From: Nansenia antarctica
Lineage: Eukaryota; Chordata; Actinopteri; Argentiniformes; Microstomatidae
Direction: 5' to 3'
Assembly: GCA_963989245.1 (NCBI GenBank)
Contig: OZ022345.1
Span: 31,896,816-31,960,815, forward strand
DNA length: 64,000 bases
Within the stretch, counting starts at the first letter, position 1; the number at the start of each line of letters is the position of its first letter. Positions 49,601-57,199 of the stretch are shown in pieces. The position numbers and the translations under genes are program-made. The notes beneath the pieces were generated by a model, which was not told the origin of the DNA, did no database searches, and saw only the letters and a list, made by a program, of their open reading frames with translations.

Positions 49601-49911
49601 TTTTCTCTATTTGTCGCTCGATCTTTGGCCTCTTCTTCGGCGAGAACGTCGGCCCTTTTCCTCTCATCTTCGGCGAGAGCGTCGGCCCTTTTCCTCTCAT
49701 TTTCGGCGAGAGCGTCGGCCCTTTTCCTCTCATCTTCGGCGAGAGCGTCGGCCCTTTTCCTCTCATCTTCGGCGAGAGCGTCTTTATTTTCTCTATTTGT
49801 CGCTCGATCTTTGGCCTCTTCTTCGGCGAGAGCGTCGGCCCTTTTCCTCTCATCTTCGGCGAGAGCGTCGGCCCTTTTCCTCTCATCTTCGGCGAGAGCG
49901 TCGGCCCTTTT
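46549..49911 (-). CDS. Gag (C-terminal part)-protease-LYAR fusion frame
   Basis: Open for 1,120 codons between the TGA at 49912-49914 and the stop at 46549. It is in the same frame as the upstream Gag segment. Residues are numbered from the in-frame GTG at 49536, not a likely start. A helical charged region is at 1-60. A BEL/Pao-type Gag domain (DUF1759-like, PVFSG...FHRWRKDW) is at ~76-262. Cysteine clusters fall at 316-331, 352-365 and 371-388. An aspartic-protease-like domain with LIDLASDTNYIT (candidate catalytic D474) spans ~452-600. The pol start WWSWDSIGAACEPKCGG...EMTLAEEKE is at ~675-710. From ~711-714 to ~948 the sequence is LYAR. The last ~47 residues read the pol remnant out of frame. 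No polymerase is encoded. Separate translation of this part would need readthrough of the TGA or another start. Confidence 0.85.
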   Translation of the reverse strand, partial: KRADALAEDERKRADALAEDERKRADALAEEEAKDRATNRENKDALAEDERKRADALAEDERKRADALAENERKRADALAEDERKRADVLAEEEAKDRATNRENKEAIAKLERKAAEARLKSADSVAEFEKETAKVKLVAEEEIAEARQKAAVIELKAAEIAAQERAKLLEAQREAWEQAREAGLESATYGGNRTGAIPKIKLPPTRLPVFSGCMRDFHRWRKDWESLQRQGDPSGSPEVKKLHLLESIDRKVFEELKLSSYRSAEDVFKALENRFGDKATIALQIIEELERIPAVKGNQPRKAIDLIQAVERALMDLTDLGEVGAMKNPLVVKAIESKLPDRVQEGWITFVTEPVNQVAPDKRFDALLLFLKRQEVILEGMARIRGSTETSGGTPERPVRWEKRAFTRATERDSPVDEEEEEHRGETRVTGRNSERREECDICGSDQHGGNIFFCQKFKSVSLAEKRAIARQSKACQKCLGMHGADGECSNRYLCRMCKQNEGGASHHYLLCPKWSEGKKTGPGFSDKQREFLDSLGLNPEQERRAKDAFTSKASMTLSTGAEGGGLFAENGPEEHPVLMMTLIVKTEAGNALGTLIDLASDTNYITNRAADRLQLERRQVTLTVQGVGGMKVRVKTNKYLLKVRAWSNNRWSPHEMVCYGLDTIARADKVISPERLCKFFPGVEKKELVRPKEIELLISHREGRLAPQWIRRTGDLVLWDGPLGKTVGGTHPDLFESWERSAHNSQTHFARSLRTEAVRFEEIPCKTPSAKEEDGDQKPQGHERTGRTAASTKEVLEWWSWDSIGAACEPKCGGYRCGNCQPGGKEMTLAEEKEVDKHVNMCRGCQVLSCIDCGKDFWGNDYKEHVKCITEDQKYGGKGYEAKSNKGDVKQQQWIQKIQDAINKAGISAKLKDVLNQVSSYDNVPRKKAKFQNWMRNSLKIHQSNLHDEVWDICSAASSSAEESKQPAADSKAETNGSQQPHQNGASEEPAPGKKKLNKRERKEARQMKSGKQVKGPQNGSTDDQQEEETGTETRKEKRSSEQDGEQNENEAEDQATTKKGKKRKNNSSKDDPIRGPQRTRRRKLRRKQMQRGHPHRLGVPGTPSMRGRGSGALLSWT
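46690..47406 (-). other. lyar: Captured host LYAR coding segment
   Basis: About 235 codons, uninterrupted, that I recognise as LYAR, a nucleolar C2HC zinc-finger protein linked to cell growth and rRNA/ribosome biogenesis. Seen: KHVNMCRGCQVLSCIDCGKD, then FWGNDYKEHVKC, EDQKYGGKGYEAK, YDNVPRKKAKFQNWMRNSLK and a lysine/glutamate-rich tail (KKLNKRERKEARQ, KKGKKRK). The complete second finger (C727, C730, H742, C745 in fusion numbering) is present. The first Cys pair of finger 1 and the LYAR start are missing, as is the C-terminal part. The absence of introns suggests capture from spliced mRNA. It is in frame with the upstream pol start and out of frame with the downstream pol remnant. A host pseudogene is unlikely, because both sides are element sequence inside one pair of LTRs. 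Confidence 0.87.
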
Positions 49912-49940
49912 TCACTCATCTTCGGCGAGAGCGTCGGTGG
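49601..49940 (-). repeat. 30-bp coding minisatellite in gag (KRADALAEDE units)
   Basis: About eight units of 30 bp encode KRADALAEDE-like decapeptides. They are split by a spacer (RATNREN) that itself occurs twice (near 49601-49650 and 49780-49830), showing a larger internal duplication. The product would be a charged alpha-helix or coiled coil. One unit carries the TGA at 49912-49914 where others have AGG. Confidence 0.9.
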
Positions 49941-50577
49941 CCATTTGCTTTGCTGCGGCAGCTTTGTCGGCCATTTTGTCAGTATTCTCCTTCTCAATTC
50001 TTCCAAATTCAGTCACATACTTTTCCCAAAGTTCATCCCTTTTGTCCTCCAGCTCCTCTAGTGACTTTCTCGTGTTGCACGCCTCAACTACAGGGATCCA
50101 CTCCCCCCAGCTTGATAGCAGACTTCGCGCTTTGATGATGAGGTTCTCTGTGAGTGTGCTTTGTTCTTTACAAACGTTGTGGGTTGCCTCTTCTAGACTG
50201 ATCCTCTTCGCGCCTTCGTGACTCCGTTCTGCTCGTCTAATTGTGGATGAAAGTTCGATTCCCGCGAACCTTGTCCACATGTTGGCCTTTAAGACGTGAC
50301 CGACCTGTTCAACCTTCTGAGCTCTCTCCTCAGCGGCATTGGTGATGTCTTGAAGAAGCTGACTGTTACCTGTCTCAGGTTCCTGACTTGCTTTGGCCTG
50401 CAAACCTTCCTCATAATTGTCGTCTGCAGAGTTTAGGTCTTTCGCGTTTGACAGGAGCGCTATCCACTCGCGTTTCATGTCATCTTCGCCCATCAATGCC
50501 ACTGACCTGATGATATGGCGATATCCTCTCTCAAAAGTGACTGCCAACTTTTCCCTTTCGATCTTTAGTGCCTCCAT
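49912..50577 (-). CDS. Gag N-terminal segment (coiled-coil), ends at TGA in the repeat
   Basis: 221 codons from an ATG with a favourable context (A at -3, G at +4) at 50577. It is rich in Glu, Lys and Ala with long helical stretches (MEALKIEREKLAVTFERGYR; AEERAQKVEQVGHVLKAN; MADKAAAAKQMATDALAEDE). It is the first frame after the leader and lies in the same frame as the Gag-protease-LYAR frame, so it is read as the Gag N-terminus. No N-terminal domain name can be given. The stop lies within the decapeptide repeat, so it looks like a point break rather than a normal gene end, though readthrough cannot be excluded. Confidence 0.75.
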   Translation of the reverse strand: MEALKIEREKLAVTFERGYRHIIRSVALMGEDDMKREWIALLSNAKDLNSADDNYEEGLQAKASQEPETGNSQLLQDITNAAEERAQKVEQVGHVLKANMWTRFAGIELSSTIRRAERSHEGAKRISLEEATHNVCKEQSTLTENLIIKARSLLSSWGEWIPVVEACNTRKSLEELEDKRDELWEKYVTEFGRIEKENTDKMADKAAAAKQMATDALAEDE

Positions 50578-51438
50578 TCTGCCTATGACTCAGAAATAAC
50601 TTGAGTGTACCTGTTTCGTCTTTCTATCTTATATCTTCAGCCCTCTCTGACTCCCTGAGCTGATTTGCGCTGGTCCCTGCACTTCCTTAACTAGTCTTCG
50701 GCAGCGGAACCAGGTTCACCGTGGGGTCATCCCAGGGATACTGCTAAAATAAAATAATAAAGTGGGAGAGGATTTTCCTCCCCCCGACGACTTAATACCC
50801 AGGTACACACAAACCTATTTTAATGCAAACAGTCAATAGAGTCACAGAGAAGAGTGCTGGGTGTGGGTAGCTCTCTGGGTAGCTGCTATTAGCTCGCAAT
50901 TCCTTTCTTGGTGGGTCTTGTAGGTTAGCCAGTTGAAGCTAGCCATGGATTGTTTCACTCCTTGCCTGCCTAGCTAGCTGTAGCTTTGAGTGCTATAAGC
51001 TCTACCGCGTGCCTGCTGCGCTATTGCGACAACAGGGCTAACGCTAGCTTAGTTGGCTAATGCTACGCTGGCTAGCAAGCGGCTAGTTAGCTACAGTCGC
51101 GGGCGACACGGCTCCGTTGCCGGCCTAGTTAGCTGTAGCTTTGAGTGCTATAAGCTCTACCGCGTGCCTGCTGCGCTATTGCGACAACAGGGCTAACGCT
51201 AGCTTAGTTTGCTAATGCTACGCTGGCTAGCAAGTGGCTAGTTGGCTACAGTTGCGGGCGCCACGGCTCCGTTGCCGGCTGGCGGCTGCGTCACTAACCT
51301 GACCAGATTTTAGCTTGCTCTTATCTCCGGTGAATGGATCCTTGTCCTCCCGGAGCTCATGTTGCGTCCAACCGTGCTTGTTTTTCTTAGCTAACTGACG
51401 GTCCGTCCTCCTACGGTCGTCAGCGGGTGTTTTACAAT
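50578..51438 (-). other. 5' leader of the BEL/Pao-like element
   Basis: About 860 bp between the 5' LTR and the Gag ATG, with no long frame. It contains a 155-bp tandem duplication. Next to the LTR the minus strand reads ATTGTAAAACACCCGC, with no TGG-starting primer site, so I cannot identify the tRNA primer. Confidence 0.7.
50971..51280. repeat. 155-bp tandem duplication in the leader
   Basis: Copy 1 at 50971-51125 and copy 2 at 51126-51280 share GCTGTAGCTTTGAGTGC, TAAGCTCTACCGCGTGCC and the closing CGGCTCCGTTGCCGG, with a few substitutions. They are rich in GCTAGC/GCTAAC words. The duplication may be a leader polymorphism or a packaging or promoter module; nothing in the sequence decides this. 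Confidence 0.88.
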
Positions 51439-51848
51439 TGTTCAGCTCTCCCTCTAGTTAGCTGAATGGTGAATCTTCTGCTTACTCCGGCAGTACGGGT
51501 GAAATGATGAGACTTGACACAATTCGATTTGATTTCCTTCTTCCTCTATTAAACAGATTGTAAAACTGAAAACACATTGATCCATTAGTACATGTAAATA
51601 ATTAACAGTGAACGAACTAACAGAAAAGATTCAACAAACTACACAATCATTCAGAGCTCAATTTACCAACTCCCATCTCACTCTATACTGTCATTCTGAT
51701 TTCCCTGCCACCCAGATTACCTCCATTAAGCCCGCCCCCATTTCTATCTAAGCCAATCACTCTCTGCATGCATACTTTTACCCAATCAAATGAATCAAAC
51801 AATAAAATAAACTCCCAATGAAATACCCTCCCATGGATTAGCCAAACA
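51439..51848 (-). repeat. 5' LTR of the BEL/Pao-like element
   Basis: A 410-bp partner of 45461-45870. On the minus strand it has a GC box (GGGGGCGGG, 51731-51739) and inverted CCAAT motifs (51753-51758 and near 51782), fitting a U3 promoter. There is no clear TATA box. It is followed by GTAAC and satellite. Confidence 0.92.
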
Positions 51849-51889
51849 GTAACAATGTAAAGTAGTGTTCTAGTTAACTAGGTAACAAT
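51849..51889. repeat. Satellite remnant between two elements
   Basis: A little more than one 33-bp monomer separates the BEL/Pao-like element from the DNA transposon. It is in phase with the satellite and ends AACAAT. Confidence 0.95.
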
Positions 51890-52180
51890 TAGTCAGGTTC
51901 ACTATGTTTCAATTTAAACTTTCGTGGGAATTTTTGGGGAATTTGCTAATCTATACATTTTTGGAAAGGGCATTGTATGAGGAATCAGAAAATATATGTT
52001 TCCATTTGCACAGATGTCTGAAAGGCGGCCATCTTGGCATTTACAAAATGGCCGCCATAATACACACGTTTTGTAATATCTTGGCTTCTAAATAAGCTAG
52101 AACATTGATTTGAACTGCTAAACCTACATTTTCAGGGTCAATGAATCCAATGGTTGGAGTTACAAAGCAATTTTTTGTAT
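51890..52180 (+). repeat. Left terminal inverted repeat
   Basis: About 291 bp that pairs with the reverse complement of 54661-54939. Shared blocks include GCTAATCTATACATTTTTGG, AGGCGGCCATCTTGGCATTT and CCAATGGTTG. Small indels distinguish the arms, e.g. an extra AAATGGCCGCC-like part in the left arm. Confidence 0.88.
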
Positions 52181-52269
52181 TCTTCTTAAAAAAAGGGTTA
52201 AAAAAAAAGTATATGGTAAAAAAGTATATGGGCACAGGCAGCCATTGCTCTGCAGGATCCATAGGCTAA

Positions 52270-52521
52270 TTGGATCCCCTGCAAAATTGGTACTCCAAAC
52301 ATGAGGATGGCATGCTTAAACCAACAACCACAGACGTCCTCCCAGCCCCAAAGTCCATTATTGAGATGGTACAATGCAAATGCAAAACTGACTGTTCTTC
52401 TGGCAGATGTTCATGCAGAGCTAAGAACTTAGCCTGTACCGACATGTGCAGCAGTCAGTGCCAGAACGATGACGATTCCCAAGCTGTGACGCACGAAAGT
52501 GATGATGATGAACTAATCTAA
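52270..52521 (+). pseudogene. CXC (tesmin/TSO1-like) domain fragment
   Basis: 83 codons, open from a TAA at 52267 to a stop at 52519-52521. A first ATG comes only after ~10 codons and the N-terminus is not natural. The core CKCKTDCSSGRCSCRAKNLACTDMC...C has the cysteine spacing of CXC/CRC domains, which bind zinc and DNA. Upstream, APKSIIEMV resembles the lead-in of such domains at the C-terminus of transposon-borne proteins. The acidic tail (DDDSQ...ESDDDELI) suggests a true C-terminus. I read it as the 3' end of the transposon's own lost protein, but this is inference. Confidence 0.6.
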
Positions 52522-52725
52522 CAGCCCAGCTCACATTGGCACGCATTGGACTCGCCATTCACATATCACATCACACATAGCATAAACGCTTATACATAGT
52601 CAAGAGACACAACCCGCCTGTCATTACACATAGAGTAAATACACATCCCACAAACAGAACAACCAGCACACCATACACTCCCCACATTCCTCCCATTCAT
52701 TTATTTTGTTTCATTCCCTATTTTT
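52522..52725. other. Transposon interior with no gene seen
   Basis: AC-rich sequence after the CXC frame, leading up to the LINE target site. No motif recognised. Confidence 0.5.
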
Positions 52726-52738
52726 ATCATTAAATATG
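52726..52738. repeat. LINE target-site duplication, left copy
   Basis: ATCATTAAATATG here is repeated exactly at 54396-54408. This 13-bp duplication brackets the LINE and dates its insertion after the DNA transposon was in place. Confidence 0.85.
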
Positions 52739-54395
52739 ATATACGGAGCTTATTCTCCATGCCGCACCGGCCTTAAAGTCCTGCCTGAGAGCGTTCCTCA
52801 CTTCCTGTTTGCGCCAACTCAAGATCCCCAAAATCTGGCGAAGAGCCCTAGTTGTTGCGATCCCTAAACCGAATAAGCCTGAAGGGGACCCTAAGAGTTA
52901 CCGTCCCATCTCTCTGTTATGCATCCCCTCCAAGATCCTCGAGACGGGGCCGTCTTTATAGACCTGACGGCTGCCTACGATACCGTATGGCATCGCGGCC
53001 TCACCTGCAAGCTGCTCCGCCTGCTGCCGGACAGGCACATGGTCAGAATGATCATGGAGCTCATCCGTAACCGCAGCTTTACCCTTACCACCGGTTGCGG
53101 ACAGCTAAGCAGGCTTCAACGCCTTAAGAACGGCGTCCCTCAGGGATCGGTCCTGGCCCCCCTCCTCTATAATATCTACACCTATGACCTGCCCAACACA
53201 CTCTCGCGGAAGTACGCCTACGCAGACGACCTCGCAGTGGTGTACTCTGCTGGAAATTGGCAGTCTGTGGAGGGGATTCTGAGCCAGGACATGCAGACAC
53301 TAGTGGCATACTTCCGGAAATGGAGATTGAAGCTTAGCGAGGCAAAGACGGTGTCGGCTGCCTTCCACCTTAACAACAGGGAGGCTAAATGTGAGCTTAG
53401 AGTATACCTAGATGGAACTCCCCTGCCATGTTCCGCTGAGCCAATCTATCTCGGCGTGACATTGGACAGGACGCTCACGTTTCACCGGCACCTCGAGTCA
53501 CTGCGCAAGAAGTTAACAGCTCGCGTGGCGTTGATGAGGCGACTGGTTGGCTCAGGCTGGGGCGCCGGCGCAAAGACCTTGCACATGGCAGCACTAGCCC
53601 TCCTTTATTCAACTAGTGAATACTGCGCCCCAGTATGGTGTCGCAGTGCCCACACCCGCCTCATCGACTCGCCTATAAACGAAGCCTTGCGGTTTGTGAC
53701 AGGATGCCTGCGTCCTACCCCCGTGGACAACCTTCCCATCCTAGCAGGCATCCAGCCCGCAGGCCTCCGCCGCATGGGAGCCACAGCACGTCTCGCCTGC
53801 CGGGCCGTGGAGCTTAATAACCATCTGCTCCACGATAGGCTCACTATAACAGCGGAGCCCTCCCGGCGTCTCAAGTCGAGACACCCATTTGTGCCTGCCG
53901 CACAGGATCTCAGGCAGCAATGCAGAGATCTTAACATCAGTGCGGCAGGATGGGCGGATTATATGTGGCGCGCGGAGTGGGAGGCAAACACCTCCAAACT
54001 CCGCGACCATATCCCAGTCGCCGGCCCTGAGCCCCTCGGGATGGACTTGCCAAGGCTATCCTGGGTGAGGCTCAATCGTCTCCGGACCGGCATCGGACGT
54101 TTCCGCTCATCAATGCACAGATGGGGCTTGGCCCCAAATGCGTCGTGCGAGTGTGGCGCAGAGGACCAAACCGCAGACCATGTTATCCTGGATTGCCCGG
54201 TGTACCACCCACCCAACGGGATGCATGTTCTGTCGGTACTAGATGACGAGACGATGACGTAGCTTCTGGAGGGGTGTCCAGAAATATAGCCCGGGTGAGC
54301 CCCTCAACCAGGTCTCGGGGTGGTAAAAGGGTAGCCCCTCGGCCCCGAGCATGGTGGAGTGGAGAGGAAAACAACTACCCATACGCCGAAAGAAG
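52739..54395 (+). mobile_element. Truncated, internally deleted non-LTR retrotransposon
   Basis: A plus-strand LINE fragment nested in the DNA transposon, with a perfect 13-bp target duplication. It begins within the reverse-transcriptase region (frame reading IPKIWRRALVVAIPKPNKPEGDPKSYRPISLLC up to ~52945). It then jumps to the palm domain: roughly 60-80 codons normally between these blocks are missing and the frame changes. A 3' UTR of about 130 bp follows the stop. There is no poly(A) tail; the end reads CCGAAAGAAG. It differs clearly from the three CR1/L2-like copies; an I/Nimb-like or other Jockey-group LINE is possible. Confidence 0.87.
52919..54262 (+). pseudogene. LINE reverse transcriptase, C-terminal part after internal deletion
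   Basis: 447 codons open from an ATG that arises only because of the deletion, so it is not a natural start. Palm motif A AVFIDLTAAYDTVWHRGL is at 11-28, VPQGSVLAPLLYN at 73-85 and the catalytic YADD at 101-104. Downstream are the thumb-like YLGVTLDR and a C-terminal cysteine/histidine cluster CECGAEDQTADHVILDC at ~411-427, common near the end of such ORF2 proteins. The N-terminal fingers are in another frame upstream (52803-52945) and the endonuclease is absent, so the element is inactive. Confidence 0.85.
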
Positions 54396-54408
54396 ATCAT
54401 TAAATATG
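54396..54408. repeat. LINE target-site duplication, right copy
   Basis: An exact copy of 52726-52738. After it the DNA transposon interior resumes. Confidence 0.85.
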
Positions 54409-54473
54409 CCATTAGGCTAAAGATTTACCTGCCTCTGTATTGCCTTACTGGTTGCTGGCTGTTGCCATAACAT

Positions 54474-54540
54474 CCAAAAATGTATAGATTAGCAAATCCC
54501 CCCAAAAAGCCAACAAAAGTTTAAATCATAACATCGAGAC
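54474..54540 (-). repeat. Internal copy of the transposon end sequence
   Basis: CCAAAAATGTATAGATTAGC followed by AAATCCCCCCAAAAAG matches the outer part of the right inverted repeat (near 54873-54910). The adjoining TTTAAATCATAACAT resembles the outermost part of the left repeat (51905-51925). It lies ~400 bp inside the right end and in the same orientation as the right arm. It could be a nested or remnant end. Confidence 0.65.
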
Positions 54541-54660
54541 TATCTAATGCAGGAGGTTGTCGTGATCATACTGTGGTCTGTGGACTCACGTATGGAAGTA
54601 ATAGAAAAACGACAATTTCAAAAAGTTACAAATTTTTATGTGATGATATAAAAAAATAAA

Positions 54661-54939
54661 AAATACAAAAAATAGCTTTGTAACTACAACCATTGGATTC
54701 CTTGACCCTGAAAATGTAGGTTTAGCAGTTAAAATGTTCTAGCTTATTTAGAAGCCAAGATATTACAAAACGTGTGTATTATGGCGGACATTTCTTAAAT
54801 GCCAAGATGGCCGCCTTTCAGACATCTGTGCAAATGGAAACATATATTTTCTGATTCCTCATACAATGCCCTTTCCAAAAATGTATAGATTAGCAAATCC
54901 CCAAAAAATTCCCACGAAATTATATAACAAACCTGACTA
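54661..54939 (-). repeat. Right terminal inverted repeat
   Basis: About 279 bp that reverse-complements the left arm and ends AACCTGACTA against the satellite. The arms differ by substitutions and indels, so they are older or less constrained than the LTR pairs nearby. Confidence 0.88.
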
Positions 54940-57199
54940 AATGTAAAGTAGTGTTGTAGTTAACTAGGTAACAATGTAAAGTAGTGTTCTAGTTAACTAG
55001 GTAACAATGTAGAGTAGTGTTCTAGATAACTAGGTAACAATGTAAAGTAGTGTTATAGTTAACTAGGTAACAATGTAAAGTAGTGTTGTAGTTAACTAGG
55101 TAACAATGTAAAGTAGTGTTCTAGTTAACTAGGTAACAATGTAAAGTAGTGTTCTAGTTAACTAGGTAACAATGTAAAGTAGTGTTCTAGTTAACTAGGT
55201 AACAATGTAAAGTAGTGTTCTAGTTAACTAGGTAACAATGTAAAGTAATGTTCTAGTTAACTAGGTAACAATGTAAAGTAGTGTTCTAGTTAACTAGGTA
55301 ACAATGTAAAGTAGTGTTGTAGTTAACTAGGTAACAATGTAAAGTAGTGTTGTAGTTAACTAGGTAACAATGTAAAGTAGTGTTGTAGTTAACTAGGTAA
55401 CAATGTAAAGTAGTGTTGTAGTTAACTAGGTAACAATGTAAAGTAGTGTTCTAGTTAACTAGGTAACATTGTAGTGTTGTAGTTAACTAGGTAACAATGT
55501 AAAGTAGTGTTGTAGTTAACTAGGTAACAATGTAAAGTAGTGTTCTAGTTAACTAGGTAACAATGTAAAGTTGTGTTCTAGTTAACTAGGTAACAATGTA
55601 AAGTAGTGTTCTAGTTAACTAGGTAACAATGTAAAGTAGTGTTCTAGTTAACTAGGTAACAATGTAAAGTAGTGTTCTAGTTAACTAGGTAACAATGTAA
55701 AGTAGTGTTCTAGTTCACTAGGTAACAATGTAAAGTAATGTTCTAGTTAATTAGGTAACAATGTAAAGTAGTGTTCTAGTTAACTAGGTAACAATGTAAA
55801 GTAGTGTTCTAGTTAACTAGGTAACAATGTAAAGTAGTGTTCTAGTTAACTAGGTAACATTGTAAAGTAGTGTTCTAGTTAACTAGGTAACAATGTAAAG
55901 TAGTGTTGTAGTTAACTAGGTAACAATGTAAAGTAGTGTTCTAGTTAACTAGGTAACAATGTAAAGTAGTGTTCTAGTTAACTAGGTAACAATGTAAAGT
56001 AGTGTTGTAGTTAACTAGGTAACAATGTAAAGTAATGTTCTAGTTAACTAGGTAACAATGTAAAGTAGTGTTGTAGTTAACTAGGTAACAATGTAAAGTA
56101 GTGTTGTAGTTAACTAGGTAACAATGTAAAGTAGTGTTGTAGTTAACTAGGTAACAATGTAAAGTAGTGTTGTAGTTAACTAGGTAACAATGTAAAGTAG
56201 TGTTGTAGTTAACTAGGTAACAATGTAAAGTAGTGTTGTAGTTAACTAGGTAACAATGTAAGTAGTGTTGTAGTTAACTAGGTAACAATGTAAAGTAGTG
56301 TTGTAGTTAACTAGGTAACAATGTAAAGTAGTGTTGTAGTTAACTAGGTAACAATGTAAAGTAGTGTTCTAGTTAACTAGGTAACAATGTAAAGTAGTGT
56401 TGTAGTTAACTAGGTAACAATGTAAAGTAGTGTTCTAGTTAACTAGGTAACAATGTAAAGTAGTGTTCTAGTTAACTAGTTAACAATGTAAAGTAGTGTT
56501 CTAGTTAACTAGGTAACAATGTAAAGTTATGTTCTAGTTAACTAGGTAACAATGTAAAGTACTGTTCTAGTTAACTAGGTAACAATGTAAAGTAGTGTTG
56601 TAGTTAACTAGGTAACAATGTAAAGTAGTGTTGTAGTTAACTAGGTAACAATGTAAAGTAGTGTTGTAGTTAACTAGGTAACAATGTAAAGTAGTGTTGT
56701 AGTTAACTAGGTAACAATGTAAAGTAGTGTTGTAGTTAACTAGGTAACAATGTAAAGTAGTGTTGTAGTTAACTAGGTAACAATGTAAAGTAGTGTTGTA
56801 GTTAACTAGGTAACAATGTAAAGTAGTGTTGTAGTTAACTAGGTAACAATGTAAAGTAGTGTTGTAGTTAACTAGGTAACAATGTAAAGTAGTGTTCTAG
56901 TTAACTAGGTAACAATGTAAAGTAGTTTTCTAGTTAACTAGGTAACAATGTAAAGTAGTGTTGTAGTTAACTAGGTAACAATGTAAAGTAGTGTTCTAGT
57001 TAACTAGGTAACAATGTAAAGTAGTGTTCTAGTTAACTAGGTAACAATGTAAAGTAATGTTCTAGTTAACTAGGTAACAATGTAAAGTAGTGTTCTAGTT
57101 AACTAGGTAACAATGTAAAGTAGTGTTGTAGTTAACTAGGTAACAATGTAAAGTAGTGTTCTAGTTAACTAGGTAACAATGTAAAGTAGTGTTCTAGTT

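Larger units (their letters stand above)
45461..51848 (-). mobile_element. BEL/Pao-like LTR element carrying a captured LYAR segment
   Basis: A 6,388-bp element bounded by 410-bp LTRs and a GTAAC duplication. In minus-strand order it has: the 5' LTR, a leader with a 155-bp tandem duplication, Gag coiled coil, KRADALAEDE repeats, a BEL/Pao-type Gag domain and CCHC-like cysteine clusters. Then come an aspartic protease, the start of pol, LYAR, a pol remnant (linker plus integrase tail), a purine tract and the 3' LTR. Reverse transcriptase, RNase H and integrase core are absent, so any mobility would need an autonomous relative. Family assignment rests on the Gag and protease wording and the integrase tail. 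BEL/Pao elements are treated in viral taxonomy as Belpaoviridae. Confidence 0.88.
51890..54939 (+). mobile_element. DNA transposon with ~280-bp terminal inverted repeats
   Basis: The element starts TAGTCAGGTT and ends AACCTGACTA. Imperfect inverted repeats span 51890-52180 and 54661-54939. It is flanked by AAT on both sides (51887-51889 and 54940-54942), so the target duplication is probably 3 bp. Inside are a CXC-domain coding fragment, a truncated LINE, and an additional internal copy of the end sequence. No transposase core was recognised, so it is probably a non-autonomous or gutted copy. The superfamily is not assigned. Confidence 0.85.

Noticed and set aside
47358..50221. Plus-strand open frames up to 212 codons opposite gag-protease-LYAR
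   Set aside because: These are antisense shadows of the minus-strand coding sequence, including Ser/Arg-rich frames produced by the 30-bp repeat.
52852..53070. Independent gene at the 5' end of the nested LINE
   Set aside because: It is a frame artefact across the internal deletion; the real finger-domain reading is in a different frame.
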